From Symbiodinium microadriaticum (lineage: Eukaryota > Sar > Dinophyceae > Suessiales > Symbiodiniaceae), in assembly GCA_001939145.1 (NCBI GenBank), contig LSRX01001107.1:180459-244458 (forward strand): DNA of 64,000 nucleotides. Reading direction: 5' to 3'. The notes beneath the pieces were generated by a model. It searched no databases and was not told the DNA's origin. It saw only the letters and a list, made by a program, of their open reading frames with translations. Position 1 is the stretch's first letter. Each line of letters starts with the position of its first letter. Positions 1-10,779 of the stretch are shown piece by piece. The position numbers and the translations under genes were made by a program.

Positions 1-15
1 CTGGCTCGCTGCCCA

Positions 16-816
16 TCATGGCTTCCAGGTGCCCTTCTTGGGTTCAAAGGTGCGTAAGCTTAAGGTCGGGATGCTCCAGCCTGTCTTAGGCGGCCGTGTG
101 CCTGTGTCCTTGTGAAAGGCCATCAAAAGGCCATCTTTGTCACTGAACCACCAGCCACATAGCTCAGGATCATCCGGCTTCTTCCAATAGTGGATACAGT
201 GCTGCCCACGCTCCTTACGGAAGCTGGGGCGCCCGTAGAGCTGCCCAACGGCTCTGTAGCTGCCAGCAAGGCTCAGCCGCTTCGGATCGCTGCAACAAAC
301 GCAGAGTACTGGAACTGGCTGGCTGCCGCGAGTGTCATCCGTCGATGGCTTTGTGGAGGCCGGCGACTCGTGCATGATCATCTTTCCAGCAGCTCTCATG
401 GAAGCATAGATCGCCTCGATTTTGCTGTTCATTATGAGCTTTGTCTCCTCTGGCCGCCCTCGTGGTCCCTCCACTCGGCTTGCCTTCTTGGAGTCGTCAC
501 TATCACTTCTGACCCGTCTGGGCATATCCTGCGCGTCATCAGAATCTTTCTGAGAGATGACCTTCAAGCGAAAGGAGGCACCACCCACTGCAGGGTTGAC
601 TTGCTCCAGTTGCGCCTCTGTCAAGTGGGAATTGATGTTATTCAGCAGAGACCTTCCTCCCGCTTTTGCAGAGAGCGTCGCGACGCGTGATGCCATCTGC
701 ATGTTAGGGGTCAGGATCTGCACGTGCACGAGTGTGCTACCAGGCGAGAGCGTGACACGAACTGCCTCGAGTTCCGCGCCTGCCGTACAGCCTTCACCAC
801 TTTGCTGTGACTCTGC
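16..816 (-). CDS. 3' coding exon, hypothetical protein with GWWF motif
   Basis: One frame is open from a TAG near 848 down to the TGA at 16-18. The exon probably starts after a good acceptor (CTCTTTGCAG|AG) near 816, because no ATG occurs before 702 and the residues above it (AELEAVRVTLSPGSTLVHVQ) read as real protein. Features seen are a segment with LSAKAGGRSLLNNINSHLTE, a charged Ser/Asp linker with RRVRSDSDDSKK, and a C-terminal block with LAGSYRAVGQLYGRPSF, a His-Cys-Trp stretch, CGWWFSDKDG and PPKTGWSIP. The GWWF...TGW pattern recurs in many predicted dinoflagellate proteins as I remember them; its function is unknown. 5' exons are not located. I am fairly sure it is coding and unsure of its extent. 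Confidence 0.6.
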   Translation of the reverse strand, partial: AESQQSGEGCTAGAELEAVRVTLSPGSTLVHVQILTPNMQMASRVATLSAKAGGRSLLNNINSHLTEAQLEQVNPAVGGASFRLKVISQKDSDDAQDMPRRVRSDSDDSKKASRVEGPRGRPEETKLIMNSKIEAIYASMRAAGKMIMHESPASTKPSTDDTRGSQPVPVLCVCCSDPKRLSLAGSYRAVGQLYGRPSFRKERGQHCIHYWKKPDDPELCGWWFSDKDGLLMAFHKDTGTRPPKTGWSIPTLSLRTFEPKKGTWKP

Positions 817-2307
817 AAAGAGGACGTCGCGGTGCCAAAACCCATCCTAATCGATCCTGTCGTCGGCATGAAGTCGAAGACCGTCACCGGCACCTCCGAC
901 CTTGCCGGTGCCGATGGCGCGGGCTTGGGCAGCCGCTCTCCTCGTCGGCTAGGACGGCCAGGATTGCACAGCCAAGCACACAGGCACCCGAACGATGGCA
1001 TCATGGCGCTGGGTCCAGTCACTGACTGGTGGCAGCTTCTTTGTTGGACCCCAAGGTGGCAGCTTGTTGTCGCCCTACGGAACTTAAGGATGCAGTGTAG
1101 AAACTCTTTTGGTTTAGGTTCACCCGGAGCTGTGAGCCGGGAGCAATACAGGGATCTGGTTGCAGCTGCTACTGCTACAACAGGTTCTGTGAGGTTGAAG
1201 GTGCATGTCGTGCCCCATACTGATGCCTGACTTTCAAAAACCCATTGCCCAACCTGGTTTCACAAGTGGCCATTGACTCGGCATCCACTCGTTTCGCATG
1301 GTGCCTGGCCCGCGGCACCAGGCATTCTCACTTCTCTACTGCCAGAATTTTCGCAGGACACCGCAGGAGCAGGCCCCGTCCTGGATTCAGGTCCACCACT
1401 CCGACTCTGCCCGCGGCGTTGCTGATCGCGTCATCCCTTCCACGTCTTCTTCTGCTCTCGGGCTTTCCATCGCTCTTCAAATGGGCTCAGGTGTGACAAG
1501 GTGAGACCCCGACCGGAGCCCCAAGGATGAAGTGATGCTTTCACCCAGCGTGGAAGGAAGGGTCTTCATGTCCTTCCAAAGCCAAAATATTAGTATTACT
1601 ATTGCTATTATTACAAAAAATAGTATGATTATTCTTCTTATTCTTATTATTGCTAGCATCATTATTGTTATTTAGGACTTGCTGGGCTTTCTGGCGGGAC
1701 GACCTGTCCTGCGGGGTGAAGGCAGTGTAATTCAGGAAATCCACGAGAATGTTCAGCTGGCCGAGGTTCTGCCTGAGAGATCAGTCTGCTGGGCTCTTGT
1801 TAACGGTTTTTATTCAAGTTACCATATAAAGAGACCATATTATTTATCATTACAAGTCCCCATTATGGTAACTTGAATAAAACCCCTTAAGAACGCGGTC
1901 AAAGCCTGACAGGATGTGACAAGGCTTGGCTTCGCCCAAGGTCGACGCCCTGCTGAAAGTGTCACGAGAGCCTCCAGAATTCGGAAATGAGAGGCAGGCA
2001 GCGGGCTCTCTTCCTCTCCGTAACCAAGAGCGGAGCCAAAAGTAGACATCCTGCTATTCTCATCACGTGGACCTGACTTCAGTACTCGCAACTTCTGAAA
2101 CCAGCGGCTGGCGACTTGCCTTCCGCAGAGCCTGTGCGCCCTGCTGCCTGCTACTACCAGCTTGCGGGTGCTGTTGACCCTCGAGAGCCCAAGGCCACGG
2201 TAGATTCAGGCGCCTCGTAGCCAGAAAGCAAGGAGCTTCAACCCAACAAGCGGTGCATAAAGGTCGTGCTGGCCGCGACTTTTTGTTTCTGCCAAGCTCC
2301 CTACCTG
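817..2307. other. No clear gene
   Basis: No reading frame here looks like protein for more than a few dozen codons on either strand. It holds an AT-rich patch at 1583-1675 and the snap-back inverted repeat at 1805-1884. A short minus frame at 711-1022 is a shadow of the neighbouring exon. Confidence 0.4.
1805..1884. repeat. Short inverted repeat with 21-22 bp arms
   Basis: The arm at 1805-1826 and the arm at 1864-1884 are reverse complements apart from one extra T in the left arm; the core is TTATTCAAGTTACCATA. The spacer is 37 bp and AT-rich. It would fold into a long hairpin as DNA or RNA. It could be a minimal MITE-like element or an RNA hairpin; no coding sequence overlaps it convincingly. 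Confidence 0.85.
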
Positions 2308-2616
2308 CTATGAGACCATGAAGCGTCGGCGCCAAAAAATCACAGGGCAGCTGTGCGCAAGAGAGCTATCCACAATCATCACATCATGGAATCCTGGCAC
2401 AAGCTGAACCCTGGGACCTTGGGATTGCTTTTCTTGCTTGGCTGCCCTTCCTCTGCCATGGCAGTCTAGCGTGCTCGAGATGGCACGGGTGAAACTGAGT
2501 GAGGCCCATTCGTCCGAGGGTTCTTCGGGTTTCACGTCTGGAGTCTGGAACAAGTCGGCTGAAGCGATTCTGATGCCACGTCCTTTTCTATCGGTGCCTG
2601 GAGGCTCACCCATCAT
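2308..2616 (-). CDS. Possible small hypothetical protein
   Basis: An ATG-initiated frame of 102 codons on the same strand as, and 165 bp downstream of, the larger gene at 2781-4710. The composition is mixed and charged, with GRGIRIASADLFQTPDVKPE and a C-terminal GFHDVMIVDSSLAHSCPVIF segment. No domain is recognised. It may be a real small gene, a 3' exon or chance. Confidence 0.25.
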   Translation of the reverse strand: MMGEPPGTDRKGRGIRIASADLFQTPDVKPEEPSDEWASLSFTRAISSTLDCHGRGRAAKQEKQSQGPRVQLVPGFHDVMIVDSSLAHSCPVIFWRRRFMVS

Positions 2617-2780
2617 GCATCGAACTACGGCCAGCTAGAGGCCAGCTGCATTGCAATGATTGCAGAAACCTCTATAATCCTGATTCGGAACTTGGAATTC
2701 TACAGATGCAGAATCAAAGAGCAGCTGGCCCAACAGCGAGCACTTTGGCTCGCAGTGCCCTGCACATCCCGACCACCGAC

Positions 2781-4170
2781 CTACAACTCAGCTTCAACTG
2801 AGAACCAATTCGTCTTCTCCGGTTCAATCCAGAGCCAGCCGCCCCCTGGTCTCGGAAGCAGTAAGCGTCCAGAAGAGCTCTTCTGCTTGAGGGCATCCCA
2901 CACATCTGACACCACCACATCTGACACGAAGGTGCCCACCGCCACTCTCAAAGCCTTGACAACCTGCGAGCATATGTCACCAGGTACATGGCCGAGGACG
3001 CTTGGATGCACAGGTGGGCAATACTTTTTGGCAGCTCCTGCCATTATCCACAGAGCACACGGCCTGCAGACAGCAAGCCAAACCTGGACGGCCGAGGTGA
3101 CGTCCGTGCCTGTGAGGAGCGGTGAGGAAAGATCCTCGTTGCGGAGCAGCTGTGGACCCTCCGGGAGGAGGGTGACGTGGGGCCCAACTTCTTCACTGGA
3201 ATTCAGCAGGGGCAGTGCCGCTGCAGCAGTGTCTCGTGCAAGTCGTGCAAGAGCCGTAACGCACAGGGCCCAAGCCTCCACTCCCGAGGCTAGGGCCTCG
3301 TTTAAGAGGTACGGCATCTCATGCCAATTTCTTGCAAGAAGGCAGGCCTCAAATTCAGCGCAGCATGCCAAAGTGCCGGTGAAGTTGAAGGACGGCACCC
3401 GTCCTCCCCCGCGGCACAAAGCCGAGCAGCAGCTTGACCAACTTGATTGGGCTTCCATGGCCGTGGTAAGCCGATCCCTTGCCTCCTTCGCCTGCGGACC
3501 ACAAAGCAACCACGCCACTGCCGCCAAATCGTCCGGGCTCACATCGCTAAGGTCAAGATCCGAACGAACAGACGAGGCGGAAGCAGACAGAAGGCAGCTA
3601 GGCACCGGCACTTCCCCAGCCGCTGCCTTGCCCCCTAGCTTCGTGAAACCTGTGAAGGTGGGCTTCTGGCCGTGACCCGCCTGCAAGAGTGCGTGCCAGG
3701 CCCAGTAGGCGTGCGGGCCACTACACAGGATATCCCAGAATCGCTGCGTCGGGTCACTGGAGGTGCGCACCAGCACAAAGGTGAGACCCTGTCCGGGATG
3801 CGCTGCAATGAGGTCCAAGAGCCCACAGGAGTCCGGCTCTGTATCCGGGGTGTCCTGCGAGTCCTGCGTGGGCTTGGCCTCATTGGTCTCAAAGTCAAAG
3901 GCCAGGATGAAGCCAGGCTCCAGATCCGACGCATCAGCACGGACACCGGCGTCGCTCTCGCAGTCCAGCAAGGCGAAGTAGTGCAGCGCCAAACTCTTCA
4001 CATGAGAAGCACTCTTGGCATCATAGCCCAAAGCACCGTTTGCCAGGAGGTCCCGCAGCGCGGTTCGAAGTGAAGGTGGCGACTGCTTTGGAACGCCATG
4101 CTTCACATCCGTCCACAGAACCCGCACGTAGGCTTGCTGTGCTTTGCCTCTCTCATGAGCTGGTCGCAGG
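2781..4170 (-). CDS. Terminal exon of a multi-exon hypothetical gene
   Basis: A long open frame of about 460 codons ending at 2781, with strongly protein-like composition. There is no ATG near its start; the frame begins after a TGA and the first plausible acceptor is CTGTGGCAG|AGCTC near 4170, so this is an internal-to-terminal exon. It contains RTALRDLLANGALGYDAKS, an acidic Asp/Glu/Pro linker (DTEPDSCGLLDLIAAHPGQG), KPTFTGFTKLGGKAAAGE, a Ser/Asp-rich region and a C-terminal half of Ala/Leu-rich helices ending in GGWLWIEPEKTNWFSVEAEL. No domain is recognised. The plus-strand frame at 2656-3675 is its antisense shadow. Confidence 0.7.
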
Positions 4171-4402
4171 AGCTCTGCCACAGATCGACCTCACTGCTAT
4201 TTAGTATTGCAATAGTCTTCTAATAATAGTCTTGCCATATCTTTTATTACTATAGTCTATAGTCAGTCTATAGTATCCTAATTTCTAAGTATCATACGAA
4301 TATTGTATGTGGGAGCGGCCTGAAGAGTCCTAAGACCTCAAAGCTCAGCGACCTGAGGCACTGGCCGGGCTTTAGCCGGGGAGCAAAGTCAGGAACCAGG
4401 AC

Positions 4403-4710
4403 CTGCACGCTAAAGCCCGGGTCACACAGCCACCGGCAGAGAGCGGCAAAGAGGTGAGCTCCCTTAGCCAAGGCACCGAATTCAGAACCATTTTGTCGCA
4501 ATCTCGCCAAGTCTTGTCCAGCCCCGGCACCGGACCTGGAGGCAAGGGGCTGATTGGCACTTCGGATTTTCCTGCTGCCTGCAAACATTCCCGGTCAATA
4601 TCGTTGAACCCAGCTTGTTCACGGCCGTCCCCGAACACTTTCTTCAAATTACACAGGGTCGCCAAGATGCAAATGAGGCCGAGGTCAATCAAGGCTCTGC
4701 CGAGGGTAGC
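4403..4710 (-). CDS. Two upstream exons of the 2781-4170 gene
   Basis: Two coding-like exons are bounded by splice signals. The exon at 4579-4710 (44 codons) starts after CTGTTTCAG|GCT, encodes ATLGRALIDLGLICILATLC and FGDGREQAGFND, and ends at TTTGCAG|GCAG, a GC donor. The exon at 4403-4535 starts after GCCTCCAG|GTCC, encodes SGAGAGQDLARLRQNGSEFG and a Trp-Cys-rich segment, and ends at GTGCAG|GTCC. Direct G after the acceptor and a GC donor are typical of dinoflagellate introns. A further 5' segment at 4880-4938 (NYVLVQGFLGTIGDDPDF) may be the preceding exon. The intron at 4180-4310 is AT-rich with repeated TCTATAG words. Confidence 0.5.
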
Positions 4711-6745
4711 CTGAAACAGATTAAAAGAGGGAGTTGGACAAAAGGAAGGATGGCAAATGGGCGCTTCAGCACACGCCGAAACGGTGAGGTTCTGGCAGAC
4801 GACTGGCGGCTGCCGTGTCCTTTGACACCAACCGCGCTCCGCATGTAAAGTTCTCAGCTCTCCCCTTCCTGGCCTAAAGTCAGGATCGTCTCCAATCGTT
4901 CCCAAGAAACCTTGCACCAACACATAGTTGCCACATATCAACGGCAAAGCACTGACCGCGGCCAGGTAAAGCTGCCGGAAGGAAAGCCGAGGTGAGAACC
5001 AAAGCCGCCTGCCAGGGCGCTGTGCTGCTTGAGCTCGGAGCAGACCCCGTCAACCAGTTCACCTGAAGGCACACAAAGCGTGCCGGCGTTCTTCAACACG
5101 CTCCCACGTCCGCTCATCGGGCGGCCTCCTGCGGAAGCGTGCTCCGCGCTGCACAGACCGCGGCCCATGCAATGGAGGCGGCCTGAGAATCGCGCGTAGC
5201 TGCATCTGTCACAGAGTCCCCTTGTAGGCCGAGCTCCAGGCTGTTGGATCAACATAGGTTGAATCACCCTGCAGCCTGTACCTGTCTTGAACCGTCTTGG
5301 AAGCCAATGCAACCAGACTCACTCGGGAAGAAGAAGCGAAAGAGGCCCGGCGGCGCACGCCAAGGCCCGCCGGCCCAGGCTTTTTCCTGACCCACCGCAG
5401 ACTAGGGCGGTGTCCCTCGCCAGGACCTGAGAGCGATATCGATGTGCTCAAGATTCGCAGGCAACAGACTGATACGAGCTCAGCATACATCAGATGCCGA
5501 GTCAGAAAGCTAAGTCATCTGTAGATTCGCAGTCTAGCTTTGGCAGTAATCAGCCAAGAAAACCTGCAGCGACTACGTTCCATGTTTGGGATGCTGACCC
5601 ATCACAGCGCTTACCAACCAAGGGATCACACACAATCGAGTCCTGTACTTTCCAGGTCCTTGCTCACGCTGAGCCGCCCCGAACCATATGTTGTCTGGTC
5701 ATGCTCATCTCGTGGATTTTCCCGAGAATTTTGCTGCCTTGCTGGGCGCCAAGCGCTTCGAAGGTCTCCCTGCCAGAAGAGGTATTGCGCCGGTAGGGCG
5801 GGTAGGGTAACTCATCTTGAGAGGCAGGGCACTTGGCAGGCCGCGCCTGACCACACGGCGCCAGGTTTCCCACTTCCCCAGCTTCGGATGCCTCGGCGCG
5901 GGCCTGCATGGCTGCTGTGTCTCACATAGCATGCTGCAAACTCTCCTGCCTCAATTTGCCCAACCATGTCTGCGACCATCTTCCCAAACCTAAGTACATG
6001 CAGCAGTCGGTGCATGCCACGCATGTGTTCTGCTGGGCTTCAAGCGCTCTCTTCAAGCTGTTCTGGCCCTCCTTTAGCGATGATGCAAGGAAGGCAGTGC
6101 GACTTGCAGGGTCTACCCGGAACATGAAGAGACTCGCAGATGAAGGTTGCCCACCTCTTCAACGACATTGCAGCGCATCGTCTGCAGATTGGCTTCCTTT
6201 CCCGCAGGCCTCCAGCAGGAGACGACTTCACAGGAATCGGAACGTTTCAAAGCCGGAACAGCCCAAATGTGTTATGGTGTAGGTCAAAGCCCAGACAGTG
6301 GGAAATTGGCAATGAAAGCGTCAGCTATCCGGGATTGTACCCATGCATCTGCACTGACTCCTGAACCGCCCAAACCAGCATTTGCAGGCACATCTGAAGC
6401 CATACACAGCCCTCGCCCCCGACGACATCTCGATGACTCACAAACAGGGACTAGCGGAGGTCGTCATAAATGCGACAACTATAACACTCTGTAAGGCCCC
6501 TGGAAGTCCATCTTCTGACCGGATCGTCGACAGTGCTTATGCATCGGCTTCGGTTTCTGTCCTGGGCCCGCACCCCACCGGCCCATTCCCTTCGGTGGTG
6601 TTCTCCACGATCAGCGCACGCCTTCAATGGAAATCCGCTGCCCCTCCCACAGCTCAAGCTAAGCCTGGGAGGCCTCGGTGCGGAGAACTGCGCATCTGCA
6701 GAGATGCCTGGGCGAATCTGACCATTAGAACGGAAGAAGGATTCA

Positions 6746-6995
6746 GTTGTTGCTCTTGGTGTTCTTGGTGTTGTTCGTGGTGTTATTTTGTTTGTTGCTC
6801 TTGTTCTTGCTCTTGTTCATATTATTGTTCATATTCATGTTCATGTTATCTTGCTGTTTGGTGCTTGTGCTGTTGTTGCTTTTGTTGCGAGGGCTCTTGT
6901 TATTGTGAATGTTATTGTTCCCGTTTGTGCTATTATGTTCTCGGTCGTGTTATTACTATTGTTGTTGTTGTTGTTGTTGTTGCTGCTGTTGCTGT
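6746..6995. repeat. Degenerate GTT/CTT triplet tract
   Basis: About 250 bp of T/G-rich imperfect triplets (GTT, CTT, GTG, CAT) ending in an almost pure run of GTT with a few CTG units at 6958-6995. Only the T/G-rich strand composition appears here, without an A/C-rich partner nearby. Confidence 0.85.
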
Positions 6996-7314
6996 AAGCC
7001 TCTCGGCTCAGGCGAGGTCAGGCTAGTACAGTCCGCCTCTTCCTCGCGCGCCATGGCAACTGTTGTCAGAGCCTGAGCTGCTCCGGTCCCAAGTCCGGAG
7101 GGGAGCAAGAGTTAGCAACAGTGTCGGCTAGCTCCCAGAGGTGAGGGTTGTCGATCAGCGAAGTCGACAGGAGCCTTGCTTAATATGAGCACGGCGAAAC
7201 AGCACCACGACTCAGCAAACACCCGATCAAAGCACCCCAAAGGGNCTGAGTCGTCGCTAAGCGAGGATGACTTTCCTGAGATATCGAGGACTTTCCCGCT
7301 GCGAGTCAATGAAA

Positions 7315-7385
7315 TGCTGTTGCTGTTGCTGTTGTTGCTGTTGTTGTTGTTGTTGTTGCTGTTGTTGTCATTGTTGTTGTTGTTC

Positions 7386-7428
<43 letters not shown>

Positions 7429-7755
7429 GGTTGTCGTTGTCGTTGTCGTTGTCGTTGCTGTTGCTGCTGCTGCTGCCGCTGCCGCTGCTGCCGCTGCTGG
7501 TGCTGCTGCTGCTGCCACAACAACAGCAGCAGCACAGCCACAGCAACCTCAACCGCAAGCGCAACTGCAACGGCAACCATAACAACAACGACGTCAAAAG
7601 CAGCAGCAATAGCAACAGCAACGACAACGGCAGCAGCAACAACACCACAAGCAACAACAGCAGCAGCAGCAACAACAACAGCACCAACAGGGCCAACATC
7701 ACCAACATCAACGACAACAGCAGCAGCAGCACCACCACCAACAACAAGAAGAACG
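7315..7755. repeat. Triplet-repeat inverted structure (TTG/CTG then CAA/CAG)
   Basis: From 7315 to about 7515 the plus strand is TTG/CTG/CGT triplets. From about 7516 to 7755 it becomes CAA/CAG/CAC/GAC triplets, so the two halves are roughly complementary and the whole is an imperfect palindrome of about 440 bp. CTG and CAG repeats are known to form slipped hairpins. Confidence 0.85.
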
Positions 7756-8050
7756 ACACTGCTATTATTGTCGCCACGCCCAAGATGTAGATCAGGTTTG
7801 CGGAATAAGCACCACACCAAAAATGCTTTGAAACATCTTGAGGGGCCGGACAGCAGAAGCCAAGGACGCGGCACTTGCGGGCCATCGCTGCCGCCTCGCT
7901 GTCCAAATGGTCCACAACGGCCACCACGAACTGAGCTTGCGCGGCATTCACGGCATTCCACACCACGGTTCAGGCCGGCAATTGCTAAGCACATAGTCAC
8001 ATAGCTGTATGTGTTTTTGTATGTCACATCTGTATGTACGCCATGCATGC

Positions 8051-8077
8051 TGTGTGTGTGTGTGTGTGTGTGTGTGT
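8051..8077. repeat. GT dinucleotide microsatellite
   Basis: An uninterrupted TG run followed by a TCTGTCTCT tail. Confidence 0.95.
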
Positions 8078-8865
8078 CTGTCTCTGGTAGGATTCGGTAG
8101 GATGGCAAGCAAGTAGGCAGCTAGTAGGAAAGTATAAGACCTAGGATAAGAGGGGAGGTCGGCTTGGGCAGGTACAAAGGGGTGGCACAGGCAGGTCACA
8201 TGGCAGGCCTGTAAGACAGGAAAGTATTGCGGATGTGCGTGTGCGTGAAGTGCAGATCACTGCAAGGAAGCAGAAGCCGGAGAAGCAACGGGCCAGGAAG
8301 TGGTAAAAGGCACCTAGGGGACCTTTCCTTCACGTGTAATTCTGGCTACAAAGTAAAAGCATACATAGAAGCATCCTGCACGGACATGTAGCGGAAAGCA
8401 TACATGGAAGACCTTGTACAATTTATACAAATGTAGATGTGTGGAAAGAGCCAGCAATCTGCCGAGCGGCCGTAGACGCATCTGGATCCGTGACCAGGTG
8501 TGGCAAATTTGGGCCCAGCGTGGACATGGTGTCCCAAATGTAGACCTGAATTGGCTCCATCATCACATGAACGCAATTGGGTGGCTGTCGCGTGTTCTTG
8601 TGACTAGTGACTAGTACGTACGCAGACTCAAAATGCTCTCGACTCAAGCAGTTCAACTCTTCTGGTTTCTTCATGGCGTGGCTTTCTCACAGGGATTTGG
8701 TATCTCCGGAGTCATCACTGCCGGCAGGTCTACTACCCGAACAGACTTATGCAAGAATAGCCAACACACAAAACATCATTGAAAGACTCTCCTCGCGATG
8801 ACACTTCCAGCATCAAATCGGATCTTGCCTGCACGACAGGCTGTGCACCAGAGTTGGGCCAATGG

Positions 8866-9389
8866 CCACGGACCTGGCCAGTCAAGAAGCGACGCAAATA
8901 CTCCGGGAGCATGTCAGGCAAGGTCGCCGGTGTTGCCACCCGCAGCCACGCGCCGGCATCCTCGGCAAAGGATAAAGCGAAAGCTGAGCCCGCTTGAATT
9001 GGCGTTCGGCCTCCTCGTAGAGGACGCCCAAGTAATCCGCCAAGACCCGTGACACGCTGCTCTTTCCCACCTCAGCCCCCAGGTCTCCAATCTCCCTTTG
9101 TTCATCGGAACCCTGGTGGGGGTGGGAGCCCAGCCCGCGGAGCTCCCAAGACCACTACACGAATCGCTGGCAATTGCGACACCTCGATCCCCAGGCTTGG
9201 CCACTCTGAGCTTCCACGTTTTGTCTTCGCTGGGCCTCTTCGGGCTGCCGCTGCAAGCCTGCACGGATGGCGGTCGGGCTCCAAGCACCCGCCTGTCACA
9301 GGCGTTCTCCGACCTCTGCTCCCATAGACAAAGAGTGGCCAAGCCTTCATGTAGTCTGTGGCATTTGCCATGGCCACCTGTTCGTGGGC
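8866..9389 (-). CDS. Exons of a hypothetical gene
   Basis: Three coding-like segments on the minus strand. The first (9314-9389) follows CGCTCAG|GCC, encodes AHEQVAMANATDYMKAWPLF and ends at GCAGAG|GTCGG. The second (about 9005-9106) reads EQREIGDLGAEVGKSSVSRV then LADYLGVLYEEAERQFKRAQ. The third (about 8866-8966) reads SFAEDAGAWLRVATPATLPD then MLPEYLRRFLTG and ends before GGCCAG|GTCC. The second and third are in different frames with only about 30 nt between them, too short for a normal intron, so a frameshift or an alternative boundary is possible. No domain is recognised. Confidence 0.4.
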
Positions 9390-10374
9390 CTGAGCGCGCA
9401 TTGAAGCAGGCACGCGACGTCACCCGCAAAATCTCAGCCGCTGCCTCGTGTCCGAAGAAGGGCCATGGCCGGAAGCTGTGCTCCTGCTCGAGTCGGGAGC
9501 GATCATCGGCGAACAAAGTGCAGCAAAGGGCCGCTGGGTGTTGTGTTCAAAGCCTGTCACATTCGCTGCTCTCGTGCTTTACGAGAACTTGTGCTTATAC
9601 CGTCTTACCTACCATCGACAGCAGAGTAGGAAAGTCTTTGGTTTCTGATGTTTAGCACTAGAAGTGACAATGCCGACATCGAAGCTGGACCAATGATCGT
9701 GGCTACAGTGCTTCGACTCTGCTTCGAGGCATCCTCCTTCACTTCAAAGTGGGCAACGTCTTGCTTCTTTCCGTTGCGGCCTTGCTTTTGCAAACATCCC
9801 TGCGCATGAGCCAATGCAATACATGTTGAATAATAAGTCCGGCCTGCGATTGCATCTTGCCAGTGGGCCTGAATGACTGATTTTGCTGCGAAGTGCTGGG
9901 CATGAACAGCAAACTCACAAGCACTGCAATATCGTCGCACAGTGCCACGAGAGTCTGAGCTGCATGCAGAAGCAAAGTACCTGATCTGTACGCAAAGGAT
10001 GTGCGGACCGCGTCGGTACTCAAAACTAACGACTTGTTTCCATGGTGTGCAACAGGCCGCGCACGTCGCAGGGTGTCCGTTGTTCTTCTCCGCACGGTCC
10101 AGCCTCCTGGCCGGGACACCATGCCCGTAGGCGACCGAAACAGTAGCTAAATTTGAAATCAGCAGAATGTCTCTTCGTTACGAGCCTGCTTTCTGGCAGG
10201 ATGTCTGCCAAAAGCGTAGGTAGGGGCTGAAGGCTGTCTGCGAAGGTGCAGTGCATCAGGTAGGTAATTCACCCAACACACGTTCGAGCTGAAGTGCGTC
10301 AGACACAGGGACGCCAGCCTTCTTCGGAAGCTAATCGCCTTGTCAACACCTGCACCTGCGCAACGACTCTAAAA

Positions 10375-10768
10375 GACATGTGAGAAGCAAAGAGATCCAC
10401 ACCGCTCCAAACAAAGAAGCTCGGGCGCAAGCGTCCGGTGGCAAAGCCGGTGTCACTTTGGACAGAAAAGCTTCGTCTGGGCGGAAGCCGCGCTGCAACA
10501 AGCACCTTTTCAGTCATACCATCAGACTCGATGAGACCGAAATGAAAGTTCCAGTTCGACGTCGCATCATGACGATTTAGCCCCCAACTCCACCAGCAGC
10601 CGTGCCGGAGCCCATGGATCATCTCCACTCGCCCTCCAAGGACGCTTCTCGAGTTCAACCCTCGCGCGCCGAAGTTAGGATGGCCTCCTCAGCCAGGGCA
10701 AGGGCAGCATCCCCGGCCGGAGCTCCAAGGGAACCTGCGTCAAAGTCCCGGACTGTGCTCTCGGCATT
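10375..10768 (-). CDS. Candidate exons, hypothetical
   Basis: The segment at 10667-10768 reads GNAESTVRDFDAGSLGAPAG followed by DAALALAEEAILTSARE, a clean helix-like sequence. The segment at 10375-10610 contains HDATSNWNFHFGLIESDGMT and EKVLVAARL. They are in different frames and would need an intron between them. Function unknown. Confidence 0.3.
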
Positions 10769-10779
10769 CCCAACATATC

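Larger units (their letters stand above)
4940..8865. other. Repeat-rich stretch without a supported gene
   Basis: No frame is convincing except a weak minus-strand candidate at 5220-5340 (VSLVALASKTVQDRYRLQGD). The region holds the GTT-rich tract at 6746-6995, the triplet inverted structure at 7315-7755, an unresolved base at 7244 and a GT run at 8051-8077. Long translations across the triplet tracts are low-complexity Leu, Ser, Asn or Ala runs and are not genes. Confidence 0.5.

Noticed and set aside
2656-3675. Long plus-strand frame of 339 codons
   Set aside because: It is antisense to the 1.4 kb exon at 2781-4170; that strand has the better composition and fits splice-bounded upstream exons.
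7112-8108. Several frames of 200-285 codons across 7.1-8.1 kb
   Set aside because: They are low-complexity translations (poly-Leu, Ser/Asn, Ala/Thr, Cys) of the triplet repeats on both strands.
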